Shown here in pieces: positions 31,484 through 40,589 of a DNA stretch of 64,000 nucleotides. A model generated the notes under the pieces. That model saw only the letters and a program-made list of their open reading frames with translations. It did not search any database and was not told the DNA's origin. Origin of the DNA: Pseudomonas sp. PDM05. Lineage in GTDB: Bacteria > Pseudomonadota > Gammaproteobacteria > Pseudomonadales > Pseudomonadaceae. A program made the translations under genes and the position numbers. The DNA lies in assembly GCF_014851685.1 (NCBI RefSeq), contig NZ_JACVAC010000004.1, forward strand, positions 1 to 64,000, written 5' to 3'. Numbering within the stretch: position 1 is the stretch's first letter; every line of letters starts with the position of its first letter.

Positions 31484-32410
31484 TCAGCCGTTGAGCAAGC
31501 GTTCCAAGCCAACCTTCAGCGGGGTCGGTTCGGGGAGTGTGAAGCTCGCCAACAAGCGCTGATTATTCGCCCGCGAGTGGCGAATATCCCCCGAACGTGC
31601 CGGCCCGTAAGTCACCGCTGGCAACTTGCCGACAATCTCTTCCAGCGCCTGCAACACCTGCTTGAGCGTCGTCGTTCGATTCCAGCCCACATTGATCGCG
31701 CCCAACGGCGCGTCCGGCGCTTCAATGGCTTGCACCAACACGTCAACCAGATCTTCCACATACATGAAGTCACGGGTCTGCTCGCCATCGCCAAACACGG
31801 CAATCGGCACGCCCTGCTGCACGCGCTCGCTGAAGATGCTGATCACTCCGGAGTACGGCGAGGACGGGTCCTGGCGCGGCCCGAAGATATTGAAGAAGCG
31901 GAAAATCACCGGTTCCAGACCGTGCTGGCGACGGTAAAAGTCGAAGTAATGCTCGCCGGCCAATTTGTCGGACGCATAGGGCGTCAACGGCGCCTTGGTG
32001 GTCTCTTCGTCAATCGAAGCGCCCTCGCCATTGTTGCCGTACACCGCCGCGCTGGAGGCGAAGACCACGCGCTTCACCGCCGCTTTGCGCATGGCTTCGC
32101 ACACATTCAGCGTACCGACGAAATTGCTCTGGTGCGTGCTGACCGGGTCATCCACCGATGCCTGCACCGAGGCCACCGCCGCCAGGTGCACCACCGCCGC
32201 CGTGCCGACCGCGGCACGCGCGACCAGCTCGGCGTCGGCGACATCACCCTCAAGCAACTCGACCCGCGGATTATCCAAAGGCAGGTTGCTGCGCTTGCCG
32301 GTGGACAGGTTGTCCAACACGCGCACGCCGTAGCCCTTGGCCAACAACGCATCGACCAGGTGCGAGCCGATAAAGCCCGCACCGCCGGTTATCAGGACAC
32401 ACTTACTCAT
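31484..32410 (-). CDS. NAD-dependent sugar-nucleotide epimerase/dehydratase
   Basis: Product of 308 residues. It is an extended short-chain dehydrogenase: TGGAGFIGSHLVDALLAKG binds NAD, FASSAAVYG gives the Ser, and the YASDK pair gives Tyr and Lys of the triad; FNIFGPRQDP is the substrate loop. It resembles UDP-glucose 4-epimerase and related enzymes, but the exact sugar cannot be told. The start at 32410 overlaps the hldE stop by 8 bp, so it is coupled to heptose synthesis and probably supplies a sugar for the LPS. A longer upstream open frame lies inside hldE and is not the gene start. Confidence 0.88.
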   Translation of the reverse strand: MSKCVLITGGAGFIGSHLVDALLAKGYGVRVLDNLSTGKRSNLPLDNPRVELLEGDVADAELVARAAVGTAAVVHLAAVASVQASVDDPVSTHQSNFVGTLNVCEAMRKAAVKRVVFASSAAVYGNNGEGASIDEETTKAPLTPYASDKLAGEHYFDFYRRQHGLEPVIFRFFNIFGPRQDPSSPYSGVISIFSERVQQGVPIAVFGDGEQTRDFMYVEDLVDVLVQAIEAPDAPLGAINVGWNRTTTLKQVLQALEEIVGKLPAVTYGPARSGDIRHSRANNQRLLASFTLPEPTPLKVGLERLLNG

Positions 32411-33827
32411 TGTTGCGAATCTTCTCGACGATGGCCGTGGTCGAGCTGTTTTCAACCAGCCCCAGCACTTTGACCGTGCCGCCATAGGCGCTGACGATGT
32501 CGGCACCGACCACCTGGTCGACGGAGTAATCGCCACCCTTGACCAGCACGTCCGGCTTGACCTGGGCCAGCAGGTTTTCCGGGGTACCTTCAGCGAAGCT
32601 GATCACCCAGTCCACTGCGCCCAGGCCAGCCAGGACCGCCATACGACGGTCGACACTGTTGATCGGACGGCCCGGGCCTTTGAGGCGGCTGACCGACGCG
32701 TCGTCGTTGACCGCGACGATCAGGCGATCGCCTTGGGCGCGCGCCTGTTCCAGATAGGTCACGTGGCCAGCATGCAGGATGTCGAAGCAGCCGTTGGTGA
32801 ACACAATGCTCTCGTTGTGGGCACGGGCATCGTCGATCGCCAGCAGCAATTGCTCGATCCCCAGCACGCCACGTTCCGAACCTTCGGAGCGCTGGATGGC
32901 GCGCCGCAGTTCCGGTGCACTGATGGCCGCCGTACCCAACTTGCCCACCACAATGCCCGCCGCCAGGTTGGCCAGGGCCACGGCGTGAGGCAGTTCTTCG
33001 CCGGCCGCAATCGAGGCGGCCAGGGTGGAGATCACGGTGTCGCCGGCGCCGGTGACGTCGAACACTTCACGGGCCCGCGCCGGCAGGTGCATCGCCGGAT
33101 GATCCGGACGCAGCAGGGTCATGCCGTGCTCGCCACGGGTCACCAGCAAGGCGCCAAGGTCGAGGTCGGCCATCAATGCCGCGCCTTTGCTCACCAGCTC
33201 GTGCTCATCGGCGCAGCCGCCGACGATGGCTTCGAACTCGCTGAGGTTCGGCGTGATCAGGCTGGCACCGCGATAAATCGAGAAATCCTTGCCCTTGGGG
33301 TCGGCCAGCACCGGAATGCCCTTGGCCTTGGCGGCCTGGATCAGTGCCTGGTGGTTCTTCAAGGCGCCTTTGCCGTAATCGGACAACACCAGCACCTTGA
33401 TGCCTTCGAGCAACGCATCGACCTGACCGCTGAGGGCCAGGGCGTCGGTGGCGAAGGGTTCTTCAAAATCGATCCGCAGCAATTGCTGGTGACGACTCAT
33501 GACCCGCAGCTTGACGATGGTCGGCTGATGGGCAATGCGCTGGAACAGCGCACGCACGCCGGCACCGCGCAGGCTGTTGGCCAGGCTGTCGGCGGCTTCG
33601 TCATCGCCGGTCACGCCGACCAGGGAGGCCGGGGCGCCGAGGGCGGCAATATTGAGGGCAACGTTGGCAGCGCCGCCTGGACGGTCTTCGATTTGCTCGA
33701 CCTTGACTACCGGTACCGGCGCCTCAGGGGAAATCCGTGAGGTACCACCATGCCAGTAACGGTCGAGCATGACATCGCCGACCACCAAGACAGGGGCTTG
33801 ATCGAATCGCGGCATGGACAACTTCAT
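32403..33827 (-). CDS. hldE: Bifunctional heptose 7-phosphate kinase / 1-phosphate adenylyltransferase
   Basis: Product of 474 residues starting at MKLSMPRF. The ribokinase-like N-terminal domain (1-315) has VVGDVMLDRYWHG and the anion-hole GAGDTVISTLAASIAAG. The cytidylyltransferase-like C-terminal domain (340-474) has TNGCFDILHAGHVTYLEQAR with the HxGH motif. It makes ADP-D-glycero-beta-D-manno-heptose, the donor used by WaaC and WaaF in this window. Length and fusion are typical. It is 147 bp downstream of msbA, separated by a terminator. Confidence 0.96.
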   Translation of the reverse strand: MKLSMPRFDQAPVLVVGDVMLDRYWHGGTSRISPEAPVPVVKVEQIEDRPGGAANVALNIAALGAPASLVGVTGDDEAADSLANSLRGAGVRALFQRIAHQPTIVKLRVMSRHQQLLRIDFEEPFATDALALSGQVDALLEGIKVLVLSDYGKGALKNHQALIQAAKAKGIPVLADPKGKDFSIYRGASLITPNLSEFEAIVGGCADEHELVSKGAALMADLDLGALLVTRGEHGMTLLRPDHPAMHLPARAREVFDVTGAGDTVISTLAASIAAGEELPHAVALANLAAGIVVGKLGTAAISAPELRRAIQRSEGSERGVLGIEQLLLAIDDARAHNESIVFTNGCFDILHAGHVTYLEQARAQGDRLIVAVNDDASVSRLKGPGRPINSVDRRMAVLAGLGAVDWVISFAEGTPENLLAQVKPDVLVKGGDYSVDQVVGADIVSAYGGTVKVLGLVENSSTTAIVEKIRNNE

Positions 33828-33942
33828 GGAGCAACCCACATACAAAATGAACAGGGGCGCGATATTAGCACAGGGTGGGCGCTGCCTAGTTCGAGAGCTT
33901 TATCTGTAAGACATCCGACCGCGCAACTGCTCACTTTTTGAA

Positions 33943-33970
33943 CAAAAACGGGGCGCATTGCGCGCCCCGG
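33943..33970 (-). terminator. Intrinsic terminator after msbA
   Basis: Read leftward from just past the msbA stop: GGGGCGC-GCAAT-GCGCCCC followed by GTTTTTG. It should end the waaL-msbA transcript, so hldE needs its own promoter in 33828-33942. Confidence 0.85.
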
Positions 33971-33974
33971 TCGG

Positions 33975-35783
33975 TCAGACGATGTTGGCCGTTGCCGGCT
34001 CGTCCAGCCCCATGGCGTGCAAACGCGAGTAGTAGCCACCCAAGGCCAACAAATCGGCATGGGTGCCACGCTCGACGATTTCACCGTGATCCATCACCAG
34101 GATCAGGTCAGCCTTCTCGATGGTGGACAAGCGGTGCGCAATCACCAGGGTCGTACGGCCCTTCATGACTTTGTCCAGGGCGGCCTGGATATGCCGCTCG
34201 GACTCGGTGTCCAGCGCCGAGGTCGCCTCATCGAGGATCAACAGCGGTGCGTTTTTCAGCAAGGCACGGGCAATCGCCAGACGCTGGCGCTGACCGCCGG
34301 AGAGCAGCACGCCGTTTTCGCCGACTTCGGTGTCCAGGCCCTTGGGCAGCTCGGCGATGAAGTCCATGGCGTAGGCATCACGGGCAGCTTTTTCGACGTC
34401 TTCACGCGGCGCGCCGGCCAGGTCGCCGTAGGCGATGTTGTTGGCCACGGTGTCGTTGAACAGCGTCACGTGCTGGGTCACCTGGGCCACATGACGGCGC
34501 AGGTTGCGCAGGCGGTAGTCCTCGATTTCCACTTCATCAAGCAGGATCTCGCCGACTTCATGATGGTAGAAACGCGGAATCAGCGCGGCCAGGGTGGACT
34601 TGCCACTGCCCGAACGCCCGACCAGCGCGACCATCTGGCCTGGCGCTGCGATGAAGCTGATGTTCTTGAGCACTTCGCGCTCGGTGCCGGGGTAGGTGAA
34701 GCTCAGGTTGCGCACCTCAAGGTGGCCGCTGACCCGCTCTTTTTCCACAGTGCCGGTGTCGACTTCAGGCACCACGTCCAGCTGTTCGAAGATGCTCTCG
34801 GCACCGGCGACGCCCTTCTGGATCGTCGAGCTGACTTCCGACAACTGGCGGATCGGCTTGGGCAGCAGGCCCGCAGCCGTGATATAGGCCACCAGGTCGC
34901 CGGCGGTCGCGTCACCCCGCAGGAACAGCACCAGGAACATCAGCGCCGCCATCGCGGTGTAGATCACCAATTGCAGCATGGGCGTGTAGACCGCACCGGT
35001 CTTGGTCATGCGCATCTGCTTTTCGGTGTTGCTCATGCTCGCCTTGGCGAAACGCTGCTCTTCGTAGGTCTCCCCACCGAAGCTGCGCACCACGCGATAA
35101 CCCTGGATGGTTTCCGAGGCCACGTGGGTCACGTCGCCCATCGCCACCTGGATTTTCTTGCTCTGCTTGCGGAATTTCTTGCTGGTGCTGCCGACCATCA
35201 TGGCAATGATCGGCAGGATCGCCAGCATCACCAGGGTCAGCTTCCAGTTCATCCACAACAGGTAACCGAACAGGAACACCACCGTCAGGCCTTCGCGGAT
35301 CACGACCTTGATCGCATCCGTGGCGGCGCCGGTGACCATGGTCACGTTGAAGGTGATGCGGGAAATCAGGTGCCCGGAGCTGTGGGTATCGAAATAGCGG
35401 TTGGGCAGGACCAGCAGTTTGTTGAACAACTGCACCCGCAAATCGTGGACCAGCCCCAGGGAGACCTTGGCCAGGTAGTAATTGCCCAGGAAAGAGCCCA
35501 GCCCCTGCCACGCGGCGATCAGCACGATCAGCAGCGGCACGGCCATCAGCAGTTTCAGATCCTTGAGGTACGGAACACTGGGGAAAAACACCACGTCCGG
35601 GTTGCTCAGGCCATCCACGAAGTATTTGAGAATCCCGGCCAGCATGGGCTGGGTGGATGCGAAAATCACAAACCCGATAATGCTCACGAGGAACATGCCG
35701 ATGTACGGCTTCACGTATCCCAGCAGCCTGAAATAAATTTTCAGGCTGGATTCCTGTTCCGCTTTAGGCGGTGCGTCACTCAT
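33975..35783 (-). CDS. msbA: Lipid A export ATP-binding/permease protein MsbA
   Basis: Product of 602 residues from ATG 35783; a GTG at 35795 is an alternative. It flips lipid A-core across the inner membrane. Six membrane segments occupy residues 25-310. The ATPase domain follows with Walker A GRSGSGKSTL, Q-loop, signature LSGGQRQRLAIARALL, Walker B LLILDEATSALD and H-loop IAHRLS. It starts 8 nt after the waaL-type ligase gene, so both are co-transcribed and act on the same substrate on successive sides of the membrane. Confidence 0.96.
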   Translation of the reverse strand: MSDAPPKAEQESSLKIYFRLLGYVKPYIGMFLVSIIGFVIFASTQPMLAGILKYFVDGLSNPDVVFFPSVPYLKDLKLLMAVPLLIVLIAAWQGLGSFLGNYYLAKVSLGLVHDLRVQLFNKLLVLPNRYFDTHSSGHLISRITFNVTMVTGAATDAIKVVIREGLTVVFLFGYLLWMNWKLTLVMLAILPIIAMMVGSTSKKFRKQSKKIQVAMGDVTHVASETIQGYRVVRSFGGETYEEQRFAKASMSNTEKQMRMTKTGAVYTPMLQLVIYTAMAALMFLVLFLRGDATAGDLVAYITAAGLLPKPIRQLSEVSSTIQKGVAGAESIFEQLDVVPEVDTGTVEKERVSGHLEVRNLSFTYPGTEREVLKNISFIAAPGQMVALVGRSGSGKSTLAALIPRFYHHEVGEILLDEVEIEDYRLRNLRRHVAQVTQHVTLFNDTVANNIAYGDLAGAPREDVEKAARDAYAMDFIAELPKGLDTEVGENGVLLSGGQRQRLAIARALLKNAPLLILDEATSALDTESERHIQAALDKVMKGRTTLVIAHRLSTIEKADLILVMDHGEIVERGTHADLLALGGYYSRLHAMGLDEPATANIV

Positions 35784-35791
35784 TGTTGAGC

Positions 35792-36973
35792 TCACTGATT
35801 AGGTAGGGCGGCAACTTTATCACAAGCACCGGGTTTGGCCCGAGCCCAGACCGACACGCTGACCAGCGCGATCGGCAGCCAGGTGATAAACCACTCGGCA
35901 CGCGGGGTGCCGGTGAGGTTGGCCGCATCGAACTGCATCGCCAGGGTGGAGAACACCCACATGCCGATGAGGCCTTTGCCGTAATGGGTGTCACGCACTT
36001 TCCAGGCTTGCCACAGCACGCCGAACCACACCGCGCACCACAGCAGCAGGCCCGGCAGGCCCAGTTCGATGGCGACGTGGGTGAACAGGTTGTGGGAATG
36101 GTCGAAGCGGAATTCATTCCAGACCACGTTGTAATTACCACCCAGGCCCAGACCGGTCCAAGGGTGCTCGCCAATCATCTGCAGCGCCGCCATGAAAATC
36201 TGCGGCCGGAACGACACGCCACGGGACAGCATCAACGATTGCATCGACACGAATACCACCACCGCCGCCACCGCAGCTGCGATCGCGATCACCGTGCTGC
36301 GTCGGTCGCGGCTCCACAGCGGCATCGCCACCACGCTCAACAGCAAGGCCAGCGCGGCACCACGGCTCTGGCTCGCCACGACAAACAGGCCGAGCAGCCC
36401 GATCGCCGCCAGGGAGGCCACTTGCATCCAGCGTCCGCGGGGCATCCAGTGCAGCATCCACACAGCCGCGAGACCAATGACGTACGCACCCAGGATCGGA
36501 TGGGACAGCTGCCCCAACCCTTCAAGACGGGCGTCCCAGGCATTGCCTTGAAGGCCATAGAACTTGACCATCGCCAGCAGCGACGACAACGCCAGGCCAA
36601 AGCCGCCCCACTGCATCAGGCGAACCACCTGCTCGGTGCGCCCTTGGGCAAGCACCGGCAAGAACAGCAGGAATACGCCGATATACAGCAGGCGCTTGGC
36701 TTCGCGGGAAGGGTCCTCGGCATTGGTCCACAGCAGGCTGATCAAGCCCCAGGCCGCCATTACGCCCAGCGCCAGGTAGACCCAGCGCTGAGCCTGCCAG
36801 ACCTGCTTGAGCTGCTCACGGGCAGACCAGGCAAACACCATGGCCGGCAGCCACAAGAACAGCGTCAGCCCCTGTTGATAGATCTTATTGGTCGGCGCAA
36901 AGGCGATTGCCAGTAAAAACCACAGCAACCCGAACCCCATCCATCCTTGCGCCCAACGACTTGCCTGCATCAT
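35792..36973 (-). CDS. waaL: O-antigen ligase WaaL
   Basis: Product of 393 residues (MM start, one-codon ambiguity). About 10-12 membrane segments are visible. The Wzy_C-type ligase pattern appears as SQSRGAALALLLS with the conserved Arg and, in the large periplasmic loop, FDHSHNLFTHVAIELGLPG with the His implicated in ligation. It joins undecaprenyl-linked O-antigen to lipid A-core in the periplasm. Assignment as waaL rather than a Wzy polymerase rests on its place between msbA and core glycosyltransferases, as in P. aeruginosa. Confidence 0.88.
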   Translation of the reverse strand: MMQASRWAQGWMGFGLLWFLLAIAFAPTNKIYQQGLTLFLWLPAMVFAWSAREQLKQVWQAQRWVYLALGVMAAWGLISLLWTNAEDPSREAKRLLYIGVFLLFLPVLAQGRTEQVVRLMQWGGFGLALSSLLAMVKFYGLQGNAWDARLEGLGQLSHPILGAYVIGLAAVWMLHWMPRGRWMQVASLAAIGLLGLFVVASQSRGAALALLLSVVAMPLWSRDRRSTVIAIAAAVAAVVVFVSMQSLMLSRGVSFRPQIFMAALQMIGEHPWTGLGLGGNYNVVWNEFRFDHSHNLFTHVAIELGLPGLLLWCAVWFGVLWQAWKVRDTHYGKGLIGMWVFSTLAMQFDAANLTGTPRAEWFITWLPIALVSVSVWARAKPGACDKVAALPNQ

Positions 36974-37081
36974 CCGCTCCTAATACTACGGTCAACCTGC
37001 CACCCCGGCATGGTTAAAACCCAAAACTTTCGGCATCATTGCCGACTCATGTGCCCGCGACTCCCACAAGGCTTCCTGACG

Positions 37082-37687
37082 ATGCAATGTTCAAGGCTTC
37101 CCCAAGCCGCTCTAAACACGATGATTGAAGGCGCCAGAATCCTGGAGAAGGACAGCTATGGGCCCAAAGTCTACCTGCTGACGGACGGGAACATCCTTAA
37201 ACTGTTTCGTCGCAAGCGGTTTTTTTCTTCCGCCTTGTTTCGCCCGTACTCCAAGCGTTTCATCGATAACGCGCTCGGGTTGCAACAACGCGGCATTCCC
37301 ACCCTCACCGTACTCGACAGCTTCCAGCTGGACGCGCCCGGCATGACCGCCGTGCTGTATCGCCCGCTACCGGGCGAGACGCTGCGCCAGATCGCCAACA
37401 AGGAAGGTTTTGACTGGGAGCAGAACCTGGAACCGCTGGTGACGCTGATTCGCCGCCTGCATGGCGCCGGGATCTACTTCCGCTCCCTGCACCTGGGCAA
37501 CATTGTCGTGACACCGGACAACCAGATGGGCCTGATCGACGTGGCCGACCTGCGCTTCCTGCGTGCGCCGCTGAGTCCGGCGCTGGTCAAGCGCAACCTG
37601 CAGCACTTCGCCCGCTATATTGCGCGCGAGAAGCTGAACGAACGCTTTCCGATGCAAGCGCTCGAACAAGCCGTACTACCGGGGTGA
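37082..37687 (+). CDS. WaaP/InaA-like small kinase ('toluene tolerance' type)
   Basis: Product of 201 residues from ATG 37082. It looks like a compact eukaryotic-type kinase fold of the LPS-kinase group: KVYLLTDGNILKLFRRKR where the ATP-binding Lys would sit, a hinge at YRPLPGETLRQI, a catalytic-loop-like FRSLHLGNIVV with His in place of the usual HxD, and LIDVADLRF as the metal-binding Asp segment. Relatives are often labelled toluene tolerance proteins in Pseudomonas. It is the only rightward gene in this part of the LPS locus; its end overlaps the 37676 glycosyltransferase by 12 bp tail to tail. Confidence 0.78.
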   Translation: MQCSRLPQAALNTMIEGARILEKDSYGPKVYLLTDGNILKLFRRKRFFSSALFRPYSKRFIDNALGLQQRGIPTLTVLDSFQLDAPGMTAVLYRPLPGETLRQIANKEGFDWEQNLEPLVTLIRRLHGAGIYFRSLHLGNIVVTPDNQMGLIDVADLRFLRAPLSPALVKRNLQHFARYIAREKLNERFPMQALEQAVLPG

Positions 37688-38761
37688 GAGCAGCCGGCGG
37701 GCAGTGGCGGTGAAGTCCTGCCAGGCCTGTTCCGGCGCCAGCGCTGCGAACTGAGCCGCCACGGCGACGTGCGGGCTGGTTGAGAAAGCGCGCTCCAGCA
37801 GTTGCGTCCAGGCGTCGACAGCATCAGCCGGTGCATACCAACCAGCGTCCGCCAATTGCTCGCGGAACACCGCCAGCTCGCTGGTCAGCACCGGCACACC
37901 GGCCATCACGGCCTCCTGCACGATCAACCCAAGCCCCTCCTCCGAAGACGGTATCGCCACCCAATCAAATGCGCGATACAGGGTCGCCGCGTCCGCCAGG
38001 TGCCCCGGCATGAAGACTTTGCCGCGCAAGCCAAGGTGCTCGATCTGCGCTTCAAGCTCCGCACGCGCAGTGCCTTCGCCAATGATCACCAAGCGCGCCT
38101 CGGGCCGACGCGAGGTCACGGCGGCAAACGCATCCAGCAAACAGGCAAAGCCCTTGCTGCCCACCAGGCGCCCCACGGCGCCCAGCACCGGCGCGCTGTC
38201 TGCGGCCAGGCCCAACTGCGCGCGGGCCTGCTCGCGGGACAGCATCGCGGCGCAAAACGCGCTGGGGTCAAAGGCGCTGCGCAGCACGGCCACCGGGCGA
38301 TGCAAATCGCGCTGCAACGAGTCGGCCAGGGTCTGCGACACAGCTGCCACGGTCAGTCGGGTCTCGGAGAATTGCTCGAACAACTTGCGATCCGTGCGAC
38401 GCAGGCGCGTCATGCCGTGAAACAGCACCACAGCACGTACCTCGGGTACGGTCTTGAGCACCGGCAACAACACTCGCGCAACGCCGACGCCATCGAGCAG
38501 CACGACCTTCACGTCCTGCGGCAGCGCCCGTCGAAAACGCGCGCGCATGCGTGGCAGCAGCAACGCCCACAGGTGACGACCCTTGAGCTGAGCCGATGAG
38601 AGATTCCATTCCAGCGCCCCATCTCCAGCTTGTGCACCGCCCTGAAGCAGCCAGGTATGCACGGCTGCACCGCAGTCGACGCTGCCAAGCACTTGCTGAT
38701 GAACCTTCTGCACGGAAGCGAATGCAGTACCACCGGCCCACATGACGTTGAGGATGCTCAT
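37676..38761 (-). CDS. Glycosyltransferase family 4 protein, LPS core
   Basis: Product of 361 residues starting MSILNVMW. It has a GT-B fold with the C-terminal nucleotide-sugar site: GAVGRLVGSKGFACLLDAFA, LVIIGEGTARAELEAQI and the E-x7-E segment SSEEGLGLIVQEAVMAGVPVL. By position it corresponds to the wapR/ssg part of the P. aeruginosa core cluster; which of the two cannot be settled here. Probably adds an outer-core sugar on the cytoplasmic face. Leftward, last in a run of core genes. Confidence 0.85.
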   Translation of the reverse strand: MSILNVMWAGGTAFASVQKVHQQVLGSVDCGAAVHTWLLQGGAQAGDGALEWNLSSAQLKGRHLWALLLPRMRARFRRALPQDVKVVLLDGVGVARVLLPVLKTVPEVRAVVLFHGMTRLRRTDRKLFEQFSETRLTVAAVSQTLADSLQRDLHRPVAVLRSAFDPSAFCAAMLSREQARAQLGLAADSAPVLGAVGRLVGSKGFACLLDAFAAVTSRRPEARLVIIGEGTARAELEAQIEHLGLRGKVFMPGHLADAATLYRAFDWVAIPSSEEGLGLIVQEAVMAGVPVLTSELAVFREQLADAGWYAPADAVDAWTQLLERAFSTSPHVAVAAQFAALAPEQAWQDFTATARRLLSPR

Positions 38762-38807
38762 TGAATAATACGAACCTTCTGCGGTGTTCTGGAGGCGTGC
38801 ATGCAAC

Positions 38808-39569
38808 TCAATTGACCAGCCAGCCGATGGCGAGGCCCAACAGCAGCATGGCGACCAGCTTGATCCGCTCGCGCCGCTTGCGCTTGGCCTTGTTCAAGCG
38901 CTCGGCCGAGGTCGACACATGCAAGCCGAAACCGGTGTGCAATACCGCATCGCCCTCAAGGGTCACGGCCATCAAGTTCAACTGCGCATAGCGCCGCGAC
39001 AAGCCCTTCTCGCCCTCGAACCCGGCATAAGGCGCGCACAACGCGTACTCCTTGAGGCGGCGCAAACCGGGGTTCAGGGAAAACGCCTGCCACTCCGGCT
39101 TGTCGGAGATCAGCGGGTAGCACGGCACCCCACCGATCAGCTCACGCGGCCCCAGATGGATATAGGGGCTGTGCACCTGCAAGTCATAGACAAAGTTGCG
39201 CAACCACACCTGGAGCACATCCGGGCGCAGCTCCAACACCGTCTTGGAGTCCTCGACAAACCCCGGGCGGTAAAACTCCCAGTCATCTTCACAATGGAAA
39301 ATATAGGGTGTCTTCACCGACGCGTAGGCCAGGTCGATGGATGCCAACTGCCCCAGCTTCGGGCGGTTGACGAAGAAAGTGCAATGTTCCTGCCAATGGG
39401 CCGGAATCGCCTGGCGTACCGCGTCGTCACCGGCGTCCTCGGTGATGAACACCTCGCGGATGTCAGCCGTGTTGAACACGTCGAAGCTTTCAAGCGTGCG
39501 CTTTAACAGATCAAAGCGACCGCAGCTGGTCACTACAAGGGTGATGTCGCTCTGTTCGGAAAATCGCAC
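38808..39569 (-). CDS. Glycosyltransferase (GT-A, family 2-like) with C-terminal anchor
   Basis: Product of 253 residues from GTG 39569. The N-terminus LVVTSCGRFDLLKRTLESFD is typical of a GT-A donor-binding strand-helix, and FHCEDDWEFYRPGF looks like the acidic metal-binding segment. The C-terminus is basic and ends in one hydrophobic helix (IKLVAMLLLGLAIGWLVN), which would tie it to the inner membrane. The sugar added is unknown. Lies between two other core glycosyltransferase genes on the same strand. Confidence 0.78.
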   Translation of the reverse strand: MRFSEQSDITLVVTSCGRFDLLKRTLESFDVFNTADIREVFITEDAGDDAVRQAIPAHWQEHCTFFVNRPKLGQLASIDLAYASVKTPYIFHCEDDWEFYRPGFVEDSKTVLELRPDVLQVWLRNFVYDLQVHSPYIHLGPRELIGGVPCYPLISDKPEWQAFSLNPGLRRLKEYALCAPYAGFEGEKGLSRRYAQLNLMAVTLEGDAVLHTGFGLHVSTSAERLNKAKRKRRERIKLVAMLLLGLAIGWLVN

Positions 39570-39615
39570 GTGGGCACCAACAATAAAATGACCGCAATCG
39601 ACGGCCTGACAGAGG

Positions 39616-40572
39616 TTACACGCCCAGTTTCAGGCGCAGCGTTTCCAGCAAACTCAACGGCGCACGTGGCCGCAGAGGTGGCTGCAGCACTTCGACAATA
39701 CGCTGGCCGATACGTGCAAAGCTAAACTGGCTGACAGCCAACTCCTGGCCTTTACGCGCAATATCCGCCGCCAACTGAGGGTTGGCGCGCAACTCGGCGA
39801 GTTTTTCCTGCAATTGCGGGATGTCTTTATAGAACACTACGTTGACCTTGTCCTTGAAACCCAGGGCCTGGTTTTCCGCCTCGCCCTGGTCAAACGCCAG
39901 CAGCACGCAACCACAGGCCATGGCTTCGAAGTTCTTGATCATGTATTCGCCCATACCCACGTCGGCACTGACAAAAAAGCGGATCCGGTTGAGCGTCGCA
40001 CAATATTCCTCACCCGACTTGGTACGCGTCACCACCAGCGGCTCGACCCGTGCCAGCTCATCGAGCAACGCCTTGCGCCCGCTGTAGGCCACGCTATTGG
40101 TGCTACCGACAAACGCCAGCTCGATGTCACGCTCACGCGCCTGCGGCTGCAACAGCGCCTGGTCGTAGCCCTTGGGCACGAACACCGCGTCGAAGCCTTC
40201 CGCACGCAGGCGCTCGGTCACCATGAAGCCCGAGCTGATCACCCGCGCCCAGGGTAAACGGCGGTAATGGGCACTGAATTTTCCGGTGTATTTGCAGGGA
40301 ATGTAGTTCTGGTAGGCATCGTGTTCGAGGATCACCAGATTGGGGATCGTACGGATAAAACCGACCTGGCGGATTTCCTGCTTGAAACGCAGGAAGAACA
40401 CGATGCGGTCGTAGCGGGTCACATCGACTTCGCGGCGAAAGTAGCCGCGCAGGTTGCGTTGCTCGGCGCTGCTCAGCCAGCGGGTATCGCATTCGCAATG
40501 CTCGGCGATGCCTTCGTAAAGACGATCGAGGATGGCGCGCTGTTCTTTCTGCACCAGAAATAAAACTTTCAT
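39616..40572 (-). CDS. CgeB-like glycosyltransferase
   Basis: Product of 318 residues, start fixed by AGGAAGAGC before ATG. The N-terminal half is an acceptor domain without clear motifs (MKVLFLVQKEQRAILDRLYEG). The C-terminal half shows IELAFVGSTNS and KNFEAMACGCVLLAFDQGE, the pattern of the Glycos_transf_1_2/CgeB group of GT-B enzymes. It probably adds a core or surface sugar. It overlaps the non-coding upstream end of the deacetylase gene region only slightly (17 nt gap from its stop). Confidence 0.78.
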   Translation of the reverse strand: MKVLFLVQKEQRAILDRLYEGIAEHCECDTRWLSSAEQRNLRGYFRREVDVTRYDRIVFFLRFKQEIRQVGFIRTIPNLVILEHDAYQNYIPCKYTGKFSAHYRRLPWARVISSGFMVTERLRAEGFDAVFVPKGYDQALLQPQARERDIELAFVGSTNSVAYSGRKALLDELARVEPLVVTRTKSGEEYCATLNRIRFFVSADVGMGEYMIKNFEAMACGCVLLAFDQGEAENQALGFKDKVNVVFYKDIPQLQEKLAELRANPQLAADIARKGQELAVSQFSFARIGQRIVEVLQPPLRPRAPLSLLETLRLKLGV

Positions 40573-40589
40573 GCTCTTCCTTTCACAGG